Assembly (NCBI RefSeq): GCF_000967265.1
Contig: NZ_KQ033885.1
Coordinates: 409,552-473,551 of the forward strand
Length of the DNA: 64,000 bases
Reading direction: 5' to 3'
From: Bifidobacterium mellis
GTDB taxonomy: Bacteria > Actinomycetota > Actinomycetes > Actinomycetales > Bifidobacteriaceae
Shown: positions 1-8,935 of the stretch, in pieces
Position numbering within the stretch: position 1 is the first letter of the stretch
How the letters are laid out: every line of letters starts with the position of its first letter
Notes under the pieces: generated by a model
Seen by the model: only the letters and a program-made list of their open reading frames with translations
Databases searched by the model: none
Told to the model about the DNA's origin: nothing
Program-made: the position numbers and the translations under genes

Positions 1-1
1 G

Positions 2-130
2 GAAAGGACGAACCCCGACAATGCGAGATGGGAAGAGGCCTGCATGAACGACTCTGATATAAGAACGGAATCAACGCTCTGGCGGGTCGAGTGGCGGATT
101 CGATGCTTTGAGCGGGAGGGTGGTGTGTGA
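2..130 (+). CDS. C-terminal end of an unidentified protein (partial)
   Basis: An open frame enters from the left edge without a stop and ends in TGA at 128-130. Its last residues (WRVEWRIRCFEREGGV) are rich in Arg, Glu and Trp and look like a soluble C-terminus. The stop overlaps the ATG of the next gene as TGATG, the usual arrangement for translational coupling, which is the main reason for calling it real. The visible 42 residues are too few to name a family. If the true start is the ATG at 44 it would be a 28-residue peptide. Confidence 0.4.
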   Translation, partial: ERTNPDNARWEEACMNDSDIRTESTLWRVEWRIRCFEREGGV

Positions 131-912
131 TGGCTGTTGGTGTTTCCGGTTCCTTGCGGCTTCCTGTGGGGAGGTCCTGGCTGCAGAGCGCGTCTTCGAT
201 CATGTCGCGTGTGGCGGGTTGCGCGCGTCATGCGCCTGCGGGGGAGCGTGCCTTTTCCCGTGCCGGCGTGGTGCGCAAGCTGGCGGTGTACGGGGCGGCC
301 TTCCTGGCGGGGTTCGTGCCGGGCTGGGCCTTCCTGTACGACCAGGAGGAGCAGTGGGTGCGCGACCGTTGTGCGCAGTTCTGCCTGGCGGGCCTGTTCT
401 CCATTTTTGCGATGGCGTGGTTTTTGAGCCGGTTCGAGAGCCGTGGGGGGCGTCCGGGGTTCTGGTGCCTGGCTTTGACGATGCCGCTGATGCCCTGCTG
501 GGGGGTGGCGTTCGGCGCGATTACCGGCGAGCGTCCGGGGGTGATGCGTTGGGTGTTCGTGTCGGTGGCTGTGCTGGTGGTGGCCGGGGTGACCTGGCTG
601 CGGTTCGTGTCGGATATGGTGCGTGGCCGTGTGGCGGCGTGGGCGGCTGCGGCTGCGTCGTGTGTGGTGCCGTCGTGGATGCTGTGCCTGCTGTCCGGGG
701 GTTTCCCCCTGTCGTGTCTGCCTTGGTGCGTGGCGGTGGGCGCGACGGGCGCCTTGTGGTTTCTGCAGGACCTGTGGGCGATCGACTATTGCGCGGGCGA
801 CGACCGTGACGCCTCCTTCGAGTGGCTGGCGGCCTGGGCGCTGATCTTCGACCTGATGACTCTGGTGGCCGCCCTGGCACGCGGCGGCACCGCCGTGCAG
901 GACCAACAATGA
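130..912 (+). CDS. Integral membrane protein of unknown function
   Basis: A protein of about 260 residues with roughly six hydrophobic segments separated by short Arg/Asp-containing loops (for example around residues 50-68, 80-100, 115-135, 140-160, 180-215 and 235-250). The first 45 residues are basic and Ser/Ala-rich. I chose ATG at 130 because it overlaps the upstream stop and GGGAGG lies about ten bases before it; a GTG at 127 is also possible. I do not recognise a family or a catalytic motif. A second open frame on the same strand (108-809) overlaps it but has the low-complexity Gly/Arg/Val composition of a shadow frame. Confidence 0.6.
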   Translation: MAVGVSGSLRLPVGRSWLQSASSIMSRVAGCARHAPAGERAFSRAGVVRKLAVYGAAFLAGFVPGWAFLYDQEEQWVRDRCAQFCLAGLFSIFAMAWFLSRFESRGGRPGFWCLALTMPLMPCWGVAFGAITGERPGVMRWVFVSVAVLVVAGVTWLRFVSDMVRGRVAAWAAAAASCVVPSWMLCLLSGGFPLSCLPWCVAVGATGALWFLQDLWAIDYCAGDDRDASFEWLAAWALIFDLMTLVAALARGGTAVQDQQ

Positions 913-1151
913 GCTTGCCCCGGGATGCTGCTCTCTGCTTATAGGCACGGATCGGACGCACATCGTGGGATGCGGCAGGGTGACCGGGCTGGCCCTGCCA
1001 TCTGGCTTATGCTGCTGGGGACCGTCTCTTTCCCCTCTTGTTGATTTGGGCAGGGTTCATGGAGGTTCGGCGCACGTTACTTGTCCAAGACTGACAGCGG
1101 GGGGGGGTGTCGCGAAGGTGATGAGTCCCCGTCTGCAAGTAGCGTTGAAGT
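913..1151. other. Non-coding stretch upstream of dapA
   Basis: About 240 bases with no convincing gene. A 64-codon open frame (965-1159) overlaps the dapA start and has no ribosome binding site or recognisable composition. The stretch probably carries the dapA promoter, but I could not pick a clear -35/-10 pair. Confidence 0.4.
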
Positions 1152-2063
1152 ATGTCTGAGCTTCAAACCCATCTATTGGATAAGGCCCCGTTCGGGCGGG
1201 TCGTGCCGGCCATGGTCACCCCCATGAACCATGACGGGTCCGTGGATTTTGAGGCCGCTGGCAAACTGGCCCGCAGGCTTGTGGCTGATGGGGCGGATGG
1301 GTTGCTGGTCAACGGCACCACCGGTGAATCTCCGGCCACCCACATGGAAGAGAAAGTCGATTTGGTACGAGCCGTCAAGGATGCCGTCGATGTGCCCGTC
1401 ATCTCTGGAGCAGGCTCCAATGATACGGCGCACACGGTACGCATGGCCGAGATGACCCAGGAAGCCGGGGCGGATGCCCTGTTGGTGGTCATGCCGTACT
1501 ATTCGCGGCCCTCCCAGGATGGGGTTGTAGCGCATTTCAGGTCCGTCTGCCGGTCTGCGGATCGTCCTATCGTGCTCTACGATGTACCTGGCCGCACTGG
1601 GTTGCACGTGACTGTGGATACCTACCGTCGTCTTGCCGAATTGCCGCATGTGGAGGCCGTCAAGGATGCTACGGGTGACTTGGCTTCCGTGCCTCGCAAA
1701 CGTCGGGAGACCGGCCTGACCTGGTACTCGGGTGATGACGGGCTTTTTCTGCCTTTCCTGGCCCTGGGTGCGGTCGGTGTCATTTCGGTGATTGCCCATG
1801 TGGCGTCCGGACCCATGAGGCGCCTGGCCGACGACTTCGATGCTGGCGACCTGGACGGCGCAAGGGATCTGGCCTTGCGTCTGGACCCGCTGGTCCAGGC
1901 TCTGAACGGCCAAGGGCAGCAGGCGGTCATGGCCAAGGCCGCTTTGAAAGTGGCCGGCGTCTTGGACAGCACGACGATGAGGCTCCCTAATCTTGGGCCT
2001 GGCAAGGACCAGCTGATCCAAGCCGAGAAAGGCATGAAGGCCGCAGGGCTGATGCGTTCCTGA
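1152..2063 (+). CDS. dapA: 4-hydroxy-tetrahydrodipicolinate synthase
   Basis: It condenses pyruvate with aspartate semialdehyde, the first committed step of the lysine and meso-diaminopimelate branch, in the cytoplasm. The 303 residues match the usual length. Visible family motifs are NGTTGES (54-60), the tyrosine of MPYY (116-117), YDVPGRTG (143-150) and the Schiff-base lysine K171 in VKDATGD. The GTTGES threonines and Y143 belong to the family's catalytic proton relay. RNase J follows after 41 bases, an arrangement common in actinobacteria, so the two may be cotranscribed. The ribosome binding site before the ATG is weak. The long frames on the opposite strand are shadows. Confidence 0.96.
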   Translation: MSELQTHLLDKAPFGRVVPAMVTPMNHDGSVDFEAAGKLARRLVADGADGLLVNGTTGESPATHMEEKVDLVRAVKDAVDVPVISGAGSNDTAHTVRMAEMTQEAGADALLVVMPYYSRPSQDGVVAHFRSVCRSADRPIVLYDVPGRTGLHVTVDTYRRLAELPHVEAVKDATGDLASVPRKRRETGLTWYSGDDGLFLPFLALGAVGVISVIAHVASGPMRRLADDFDAGDLDGARDLALRLDPLVQALNGQGQQAVMAKAALKVAGVLDSTTMRLPNLGPGKDQLIQAEKGMKAAGLMRS

Positions 2064-2104
2064 CAAGCAACCAAGCGTCGTCCCTGTATCAGGCAGGGGC
2101 ACAG

Positions 2105-3979
2105 ATGATAGAAACACAAGTGAGAATGGCAAGAAAACAAGAAGAATCAAACACGACCGGCAAGAGCAGAAATCGTCGGTCCTCCTCCAAGAACGGCAAG
2201 CAGGGGTCTGGCAGGTCCCGGGGTGAATCCCGCAGCCGCCGCAACGGCGCCATTGCCCGCGGCAAGGGCACCCAGACCGAGCAGCGTCTGGTGGCGCCCC
2301 CCAAGTACCGTAAGGGCTCCATGCGTATCGTCCCGCTTGGTGGCTTGGGGGAGATTGGCCGGAACATGAATGTGATCGAGTACAACGGCCACATTCTGCT
2401 GATTGACTGCGGTGTGCTCTTCCCGGAGGAGGAGCAGCCGGGCGTGGACCTGATTCTGCCCGACTTCAGTTACATCAAGGACAAGCTGGATCAGGTGGAT
2501 GCCCTGGTGCTGACCCATGGGCATGAGGATCATATCGGCGGCGTGCCCTATCTGCTCAAGCTGCGTCCTGATATCCCCTTGATTGGCTCCAAGCTGACCC
2601 TGGGGTTCGTGGATGCCAAGTGTGAGGAGCATCATCTCAAGCCCACCGAGGTTGAGGTCAAGGGCCGCGACAAGCTCAAAGTGGGCCCCTTCAGCCTGGA
2701 GTTCGTGGCGGTCACCCATTCCATTCCTGACGCCCTGGCTGTCTCGGTGCGCACCCCTGCGGGTCACATCATCGACACCGGCGACATGAAGATCGACCCC
2801 TTGCCTTTGGACCATCGTCTAACCGACCTGCGGGAGTTCGCCAAGCTGGGTGAGTCCGGTGTGGACCTGCTCATGGTCGATTCCACAAACGCCGAGGTCC
2901 CTGGCTTCGTCAAGCCCGAGATCTCCATCGCCCCCGCCTTGGACAAGGCCTTCGCCGAGGCTCAGCGCAAGATCATCGTGGCCTCCTTCTCCAGCCACGT
3001 CCACCGGGTGCAGCAGGTTGTCGATGCCGCCCACAAGTTCGGCCGCAAGGTGGTCTTCGCCGGCCGGTCCATGGTCCGCAACATGTCCATCGCCTCCGAC
3101 CTGGGCTATCTGCACCTGCCCGAGGACACCGTGGTCGACCTCAAGGATGCCCACAGCATTCCCGACGAGAAGATCGTCTACATGTGCACCGGATCCCAGG
3201 GCGAGCCCATGGCGGCTCTGGGCCGCATCGCCGACGGGACCCACCGTGACATCACCATCAACGAGTTCGACACGGTCATCCTGGCCAGCTCACTGATCCC
3301 CGGCAACGAGCATGAGGTCTACAAGGTCATCAACAAGCTGGTGCGTCTGGGCGCCAAGGTGGTCAATCGAGACAACGCGGCCATCCACGTCTCCGGCCAC
3401 TCCGATGAGGGTGAGCTGCTGCATTTCTATAACATCGTGCAGCCCAAGTGCGCCATGCCCATCCACGGCGAGAACCGGCATCTGGTGGCCAACGGCCTGA
3501 TTGCCGTCAAGACCGGAGTGGATCCGCAGAATGTGGTCCTGGCCGAGGACGGCGACGTGGTTGATCTCTACCACGGCCAGGCCGCCGTGGTCGGATCCGT
3601 GCCTTGCGGATACGTCTATGTGGACGGCGACTCGGTGGGTCAGCTGACCGACGACGAGCTGGAGCAGCGCCGGATTCTGGGCACCGAGGGCTTCGTCTCC
3701 GCCTTCGCCGTGGTCGACACCGAGACCAGCAAGGTCGTCTCCGGCCCCAAGCTCTACCTGAACGCCGTGGCCGAGGACGAGAGCGAGTTCAAGTCCATCA
3801 ACTCCCAGATAGTCGATCAGCTTGAGGATGCCATGTCCAAGGGGACCACCGGCACCTACCAGCTCCAGCAGATGATGCGCCGCACCCTGGGCGGCTGGAT
3901 CTCCCGCAAGCTGCACCGCCGGCCCATGATCGTGCCCGTGGTGGCCGACATCGCCACCGACGTGCAGCCGCAGGACTGA
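2105..3979 (+). CDS. rnj: Ribonuclease J
   Basis: A metallo-beta-lactamase/beta-CASP ribonuclease with 5'-to-3' exo- and endonuclease activity in mRNA decay and rRNA maturation. The zinc-binding motif HGHEDH lies at 138-143, preceded by LGGLGEIGRNM. The beta-CASP region carries GSQGEPMAAL, and the C-terminal part has the family motif HVSGHSDEGEL. The first 60 residues form a basic Arg/Ser/Lys/Gly-rich extension seen in actinobacterial RNase J but not in Bacillus. ATG at 2105 follows GGCAGGGG; an in-frame ATG at 2126 (MARKQ) is an alternative with a weaker site. 624 residues. Confidence 0.95.
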   Translation: MIETQVRMARKQEESNTTGKSRNRRSSSKNGKQGSGRSRGESRSRRNGAIARGKGTQTEQRLVAPPKYRKGSMRIVPLGGLGEIGRNMNVIEYNGHILLIDCGVLFPEEEQPGVDLILPDFSYIKDKLDQVDALVLTHGHEDHIGGVPYLLKLRPDIPLIGSKLTLGFVDAKCEEHHLKPTEVEVKGRDKLKVGPFSLEFVAVTHSIPDALAVSVRTPAGHIIDTGDMKIDPLPLDHRLTDLREFAKLGESGVDLLMVDSTNAEVPGFVKPEISIAPALDKAFAEAQRKIIVASFSSHVHRVQQVVDAAHKFGRKVVFAGRSMVRNMSIASDLGYLHLPEDTVVDLKDAHSIPDEKIVYMCTGSQGEPMAALGRIADGTHRDITINEFDTVILASSLIPGNEHEVYKVINKLVRLGAKVVNRDNAAIHVSGHSDEGELLHFYNIVQPKCAMPIHGENRHLVANGLIAVKTGVDPQNVVLAEDGDVVDLYHGQAAVVGSVPCGYVYVDGDSVGQLTDDELEQRRILGTEGFVSAFAVVDTETSKVVSGPKLYLNAVAEDESEFKSINSQIVDQLEDAMSKGTTGTYQLQQMMRRTLGGWISRKLHRRPMIVPVVADIATDVQPQD

Positions 3980-4005
3980 TCGCCGCTGCCTGCATACTGA
4001 ATACC

Positions 4006-4043
4006 GAAGGCTCCGGTCGCCCAGAAGGATGGCCGGAGCCTTC
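4006..4043. terminator. Bidirectional terminator between rnj and the dehydrogenase gene
   Basis: GAAGGCTCCGG pairs with CCGGAGCCTTC around a loop of about 15 bases. It lies between two convergent genes and can serve both strands. The T-run is poor on the plus side. Confidence 0.7.
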
Positions 4044-4067
4044 AGTGTTATCAGCAGAAGGGAGCGT

Positions 4068-5132
4068 TTACATGCTCACGATGATCTTGACGTGGTTTTC
4101 CGCGTCCTCACGCAGCGGACGGAAGCCCTTGTCCACGATGTCCTCGACCTTGATCCGGTCGGTGATGAAGGTGGACAGGTCGATGTTCCGGTCATGAATG
4201 AGCTTGATGGCGTCGGCATGATCGTTGGCGTATCCCATGGATCCTGACATCAGCTTCTCGCCGAAGCCCATCTCCATGGTCAGGTTCAAGTTGACGGGCT
4301 TGACGTGGATGGCCACGACGACCAGGCTGCCCTGTGCCTTGAGTGCCGACAGAAGCTGGTGGACCACTGGTTCCGCGCCGGCCGCGTCGAAGGCCACATC
4401 GGCGCCACGGCCATCGGTCTCGGTCCTGACCCGCTCCAGCAGATCCTCCTTGCTGGGGTCGATGACCAGGTCAGCGGCACCGGACTGCAGGGCCTTGTCC
4501 TTGCGGGCATGGGAGAGCTCGGACATGATGACCTTGAGCCCCTTGGCCTTGAGCACGGTTCCCAGCAGCAGGCCGACAGGTCCTGCTCCGCCGACAAGGG
4601 CGGTCTGCCCGGGTTCGGTATGGATCAGACGCACGGCGTGGTAGGCCACTGAGAAGGGTTCGATCAGGGCTGCCTGATCCAGGGGCAGGTCGCCCACGGG
4701 GAAGACGCGCTCGGCGGCCACCACCATGTGCTCGCTCATGCCACCGCCCCAGCCGTTGATGCCGATGAAGCCCAGCTTGGGGCAGTCATTGTAGTTGCCG
4801 GCCTTGCAGGCGGGGCATTCTCCGCAGGCCATCTCGGCCTCGACCACCACGGAGTCGCCCACCTTCATATCGGTGTGCACGTCATCGGCGATGGCCTCGA
4901 TGGTTCCGGAGATCTCATGGCCGAAGACCACCGGCAGGGTCTCCCCGGAAAGAGGGTGCGGGGTGTCTTTGGAGTTGCCGCCGTTTTGCTCGCCGTCAAA
5001 GTAGAGGTGAAGGTCGGAACCGCAGATGCCCGTGAAGGCGGGGTGGATCTTGATGGTCCCCGGTTTGAGCTCAGGCTCGGGTACGTCCTCCAGACGTACA
5101 TCTTCCTTGCCGTAGTACATCAATGCTTTCAT
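4068..5132 (-). CDS. Zinc-dependent (R,R)-butanediol/sorbitol-type dehydrogenase
   Basis: A medium-chain dehydrogenase/reductase that oxidises a secondary alcohol or polyol with NAD. The catalytic zinc ligands are C37 and the H72-E73 pair of GHE. The structural zinc site is the four-cysteine lobe C103/C106/C109/C117 (CGECPACKAGNYNDC). The Rossmann motif is GGAGPVGLLLG. The long insert before GHE, containing a Gly/Asn stretch (residues 47-60), and the overall pattern fit 2,3-butanediol dehydrogenases best. L-threonine or sorbitol dehydrogenase is a reasonable alternative. 354 residues, a single gene with its promoter in 5133-5200. Confidence 0.85.
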   Translation of the reverse strand: MKALMYYGKEDVRLEDVPEPELKPGTIKIHPAFTGICGSDLHLYFDGEQNGGNSKDTPHPLSGETLPVVFGHEISGTIEAIADDVHTDMKVGDSVVVEAEMACGECPACKAGNYNDCPKLGFIGINGWGGGMSEHMVVAAERVFPVGDLPLDQAALIEPFSVAYHAVRLIHTEPGQTALVGGAGPVGLLLGTVLKAKGLKVIMSELSHARKDKALQSGAADLVIDPSKEDLLERVRTETDGRGADVAFDAAGAEPVVHQLLSALKAQGSLVVVAIHVKPVNLNLTMEMGFGEKLMSGSMGYANDHADAIKLIHDRNIDLSTFITDRIKVEDIVDKGFRPLREDAENHVKIIVSM

Positions 5133-5248
5133 ATCGTATATCCTCTCTGATATGCGTGTAGGCCCTGCACGGACGAAGTTGAATAACCCAACATGACATC
5201 CCTGCGGGCGGGTGACGCTCCCTCATTGGAGACCGCCCAGTTTCTATA

Positions 5249-6007
5249 CTACCGTGGATATGCGGTCACCGTAAGGGGAGTTTCGACCAGGACCTCGCCG
5301 CCCTGGTCGAAGTCGAAGTCGCCCAGCCAGTGTCCGAACCTGCTGGGTCCCTTGCCGCACCAGACCACACAGGCGCTGCGGTCGGCCTGTCCGCTCAGCA
5401 GTCGATTGGCGGTCCCGGTCACCCGGTCGTTGCCCAGACGATAGTCCAGGAATTTTCCGTCCCCGTGGTGACGGGCCACCCGCTGACGCTGCTCCTGGTC
5501 CAGCACCCGCCAGGGGTCGGCGGCGCAGAAGACCCGGGCGGGCAGGTCCTGCTCCGCCGCCTGGATCAGGGCCAGGCCTCCGCCCAGACTATGCCCGGTA
5601 AAGAGCACCCCACGGTCGGTTCCCGCCCTGCGCCGGGCCAGGTCAAGTGCCTGCTCGGCCAGGATGCCTGCCTGCTGTGTCTGTCCCGGCTCCCCGTTCA
5701 GCGGCGGCAGGAAGCAGGTCAGCGCGGCGTGGATGTCGTGGCGGGGGTCATCGCGCAGGTTGGTGCCTGCGTAGACCACGACCAAATGGGCATAGTCCGG
5801 GCCGCCCTCCAGGTCCGGGGCAGCGATCATCCCCTCGAAGCCGTTTTCTGGGCAGTAGCGGGACCGCAGTACCCAGTAGCTTCCCAGGGCCGGATCCTCG
5901 AACAGGTGTAGGCCCGGCCGGGTCTTGACATCCCCCCGACCGATCCCGTAGGAGTATTGGCAGAGCATGTTGAGCTGCTGAGTGGTGAACCCGGTCCGGA
6001 CCTGCAT
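5249..6007 (-). CDS. Lipase-like alpha/beta hydrolase
   Basis: A 252-residue alpha/beta hydrolase resembling the class 3 lipase/DUF2974 group. The nucleophile elbow is GHSLGGG with Ser at about residue 140. The upstream VVVYAGTN stretch (about 76-83) is the oxyanion-loop strand typical of lipase_3 proteins. No signal peptide or membrane segment is visible, so it is probably cytoplasmic. I start it at the ATG at 6007, which has GAAAGGGAG a few bases upstream; the frame extends 15 codons further without a good site. Substrate unknown. Confidence 0.75.
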   Translation of the reverse strand: MQVRTGFTTQQLNMLCQYSYGIGRGDVKTRPGLHLFEDPALGSYWVLRSRYCPENGFEGMIAAPDLEGGPDYAHLVVVYAGTNLRDDPRHDIHAALTCFLPPLNGEPGQTQQAGILAEQALDLARRRAGTDRGVLFTGHSLGGGLALIQAAEQDLPARVFCAADPWRVLDQEQRQRVARHHGDGKFLDYRLGNDRVTGTANRLLSGQADRSACVVWCGKGPSRFGHWLGDFDFDQGGEVLVETPLTVTAYPR

Positions 6008-6220
6008 GACGCTCCCTTTCTGCCAGACTCGTGAGGCATGGACCATGAACAACCGCCTTAAGGCCCGACTATTCCCGTCCGGACTGCGCCGTCAGAAAAG
6101 AGGGGAATCGTCGCGCTGGCCCGTCGGCTGGTGCCCGCATTAGACTTGACATGCCATATCCATACAGGACCTATGCCGATGCCGGTGGGGGCACCGGCAT
6201 CCATGCGCGAAAGGAAATTC

Positions 6221-8836
6221 ATGCCCGGAGCCAATCTGACTCGTGTGGAAGCCGAAGAGCGAGCCGTCGTCGTATCCAATGTCAGCTACAAGGTCAATCT
6301 GGACCTGACCAAGGGGCCTGCCACCTTCCCCTCCACAGCCCTGATCGACTTTGATGCCAGGCCGGGGGAGTCCACCTTTGTGGATCTGATCGCCGACCAG
6401 GTCAGCCTGATCGAGCTCAACGGCCGGCGTCTGGACCCGGCTCTGGCCTTCCGGGAGGACCGGATTGAGCTCAACGACCTGCGCGGGCACAACCAGCTGC
6501 GGGTGGAGGCCCTCTGCCGCTACTCGCGCACAGGCGAGGGACTGCATCGCAGCGTGGACCCCTCGGACGGCAACGTCTACCTCTACTCCCAGTTCGAGGT
6601 GCCCGACGCCCGCCGGGTCTATGCCGTCTTCGACCAGCCCGACATCAAGGCCGTCTTCGACTTCACCGTGGACGCACCGGCATCCTGGACGGTCCTGTCC
6701 AACATGCCTCCCGCCTCCCATCAGGACCTGGACAGCCGCACCGCCGAGGGAACCCTGGAGGGCGGCCGCACCGAGGGCGTGACCCGCTGGATCTTCCAGA
6801 CCACCCCTGTCATGAGCTCCTACCTGACCGCCTTCGCCGCCGGCCCCTACGCCCAATGGACCAGCGAGTATCGGAACGAGGACGGACGGACCATCCCCAT
6901 GGGCCTGTACTGCCGGCAGGCGCTGAAGGACTCCCTGGACGGGGATGCCGAATACCTCTTCGATGTGACCAAGAAGGGCTTCGCCTTCTACGCCAAGACC
7001 TGGGACCTGCCCTTCCCCTGGGCCAAGTACGACCAGATCTTCGTGCCCGAATACAATGCTGGCGCCATGGAGAACATCGGCCTGGTCACCTTCCGCGACT
7101 CCTATGTCTTCGAGTCCAAGGCCACCGGGGCCCAGATCAACCGCCGTGTGGAGACCGTCCTGCATGAGCTGGCCCACATGTGGTTCGGCGACCTGGTGAC
7201 CATGAAATGGTGGAACGACCTGTGGCTGAACGAGTCCTTCGCCGAGTTCATGTCGACCCTGGCCACCGCCGAGGCCACCGAGTGGACCGACGACTGGGCC
7301 ACCTTCTGCTCCGGCGAGAAGAGCTGGGCCCTGACCGAGGATCAGTTGCCTACCACCCACCCGGTGGTGGCCCCCATCCGTGACCTGCACGATACCGAGG
7401 TCAACTTCGATGGCATCACCTACGCCAAGGGCGGCTCTGTGCTGAAGCAGTTGGTCGCCTACGTGGGCCGTGAGCGCTTCTTCCAGGGCATCCACAACTA
7501 TCTGACGGCCCATGCCCACGGCAACGCCACCCTGAAGGATCTGCTGACCGAGCTGGAGAAGACCAGCGGCCGCGACCTGGGCAACTGGTCCCGGCTCTGG
7601 CTTGAGGAGGCCGGCATCACCACGCTGACCAGCCTGGTGCAGACCGACGAGCAGGGGACCATCACCGCCATGCGGATCGACCAGACCGCCCCCGAGGAGC
7701 ATCCGGTCCTGCGCCCGCACCGCCTGGCTGTGGGCTTCTACGACGAGGACGAGTCCGGCAAGGTGGTGCGCACAGACCGGTTCGAGCTGGATCTGGAGGG
7801 CCAGGGAGCCGAAGTGCCCCAGGTCGTTGGCAAGAAGCGTCCGGCCCTGATCCTGATCAACGATGACGACCTGACCTACGCCAAGCTGCGTCTGGACCAG
7901 GACTCCCTGGAGTATGCCACGCAGAATCTCTACCGGATTGAGGACCGTCTGGCCCGGGCTGTGGTCTGGCTCAGCCTTTGGGACATGACCCGGGATGCGC
8001 AGTTCCCTGCCGAGCGCTTCATCAGCCTGAGTCTGAAGGCCCTGGCCACCGAGCATCAGTCCACCACCTTCCGCTACGCCCTGTCTCAGATCTCCACGGC
8101 AGCCCACCACTTCACCGCCTCCCGTCGCCGCCAGCCCATGCTGCAGCTGGTGGCCGGCACGCTCTGGGATCTGGCCATGAAGGCCCAGCCCGGTTCGGAC
8201 GAGCAGTTCCAGCTGGTCCGCGCCTACCTGGGCTACGGGGACGACGCCGACTTCGAGGATCACGCCCGTGGTCTGCTGAGCGGCGACCTGAAGCTGGAGG
8301 GGCTGACCATCGACAACAACACCCGCTGGCTGATCATCCACGCCCTGTCCGCCCACGACCTGCTGGCTGACGGCGAGATCGACCGGGAGCTGGCCGCGAA
8401 AGACACCACGGAGAACCGCGAGTTCGCCATGGGAGCCCGGGCAGCCCGTCCGACGGATCAGGCCAAGGCCTGGGCCTGGGATCAGGCCCTGCACAACGAG
8501 GATCTGACCAACTCGCAGATCGAGGCCCTGGCCGACGGCTTCTCCGGTTCCGGGGACCAGGAGCTCTTCGCGCCCTATGTGGATCGCTTCTTTGCGGCCG
8601 TGGACGAGGTCTGGACCCAGAAGACCTTCCACATTGCGGAGACCCTGCTCAACCCCCTGTCGGCAGGCGGGCTCTACCCGACCAAGGCCGACCCGGCCGC
8701 CCTGGTCAAGGCGGGCGATGCCTGGCTGGCCGACTACGCCGAGGCCCCCAAGGCCCTGCGCGGGATGATCATCCAGAACACGGAGTCCTCCAGGCGCATC
8801 CTCAAGGTCCGCGAATACAACGAGCGGCTGCGCTGA
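6221..8836 (+). CDS. pepN: Aminopeptidase N (M1 family)
   Basis: A zinc aminopeptidase that removes N-terminal residues from peptides, cytoplasmic, used in peptide nutrition. The substrate-recognition motif GAMEN is at about 281-285 and the zinc site HELAH-(18)-E is at 315-338 (WLNESFAEF). The ERAP1-like C-terminal helical region follows. I start at 6221 (MPGANLT) because AAAGGAAATTC lies just before it; the frame is open 30 codons upstream but without support. 871 residues, the normal size for actinobacterial PepN. The 931-codon open frame on the opposite strand is a codon-bias shadow. Confidence 0.95.
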   Translation: MPGANLTRVEAEERAVVVSNVSYKVNLDLTKGPATFPSTALIDFDARPGESTFVDLIADQVSLIELNGRRLDPALAFREDRIELNDLRGHNQLRVEALCRYSRTGEGLHRSVDPSDGNVYLYSQFEVPDARRVYAVFDQPDIKAVFDFTVDAPASWTVLSNMPPASHQDLDSRTAEGTLEGGRTEGVTRWIFQTTPVMSSYLTAFAAGPYAQWTSEYRNEDGRTIPMGLYCRQALKDSLDGDAEYLFDVTKKGFAFYAKTWDLPFPWAKYDQIFVPEYNAGAMENIGLVTFRDSYVFESKATGAQINRRVETVLHELAHMWFGDLVTMKWWNDLWLNESFAEFMSTLATAEATEWTDDWATFCSGEKSWALTEDQLPTTHPVVAPIRDLHDTEVNFDGITYAKGGSVLKQLVAYVGRERFFQGIHNYLTAHAHGNATLKDLLTELEKTSGRDLGNWSRLWLEEAGITTLTSLVQTDEQGTITAMRIDQTAPEEHPVLRPHRLAVGFYDEDESGKVVRTDRFELDLEGQGAEVPQVVGKKRPALILINDDDLTYAKLRLDQDSLEYATQNLYRIEDRLARAVVWLSLWDMTRDAQFPAERFISLSLKALATEHQSTTFRYALSQISTAAHHFTASRRRQPMLQLVAGTLWDLAMKAQPGSDEQFQLVRAYLGYGDDADFEDHARGLLSGDLKLEGLTIDNNTRWLIIHALSAHDLLADGEIDRELAAKDTTENREFAMGARAARPTDQAKAWAWDQALHNEDLTNSQIEALADGFSGSGDQELFAPYVDRFFAAVDEVWTQKTFHIAETLLNPLSAGGLYPTKADPAALVKAGDAWLADYAEAPKALRGMIIQNTESSRRILKVREYNERLR

Positions 8837-8845
8837 GTATTCCGC

Positions 8846-8881
8846 CCGACCCTGGCCCGGGTGGCGACGGGTCAGGGTCGG
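8846..8881 (+). terminator. Weak terminator-like hairpin after pepN
   Basis: CCGACCCTG pairs with CAGGGTCGG around a GC-rich loop just after the pepN stop. No T-run follows, so it may be an attenuating hairpin rather than a full intrinsic terminator. Confidence 0.4.
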
Positions 8882-8935
8882 GGCCATAATGAATCTGTTG
8901 CCTGCATGCAGGATGGTACGTTCGGAGGAGAGCAA

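Noticed and set aside
108-809. Alternative plus-strand frame over the first membrane protein
   Set aside because: Gly/Val/Arg-rich low-complexity translation without a sensible start. The 130-912 frame has clear membrane segments and a coupled start.
965-1159. 64-codon open frame before dapA
   Set aside because: It overlaps the dapA start, has no ribosome binding site and has no recognisable composition.
6140-8935. 931-codon open frame on the minus strand opposite pepN
   Set aside because: It mirrors the codon bias of pepN on the other strand, has repetitive Gly/Val/Leu composition and no ribosome binding site. The plus-strand M1 peptidase motifs are decisive.
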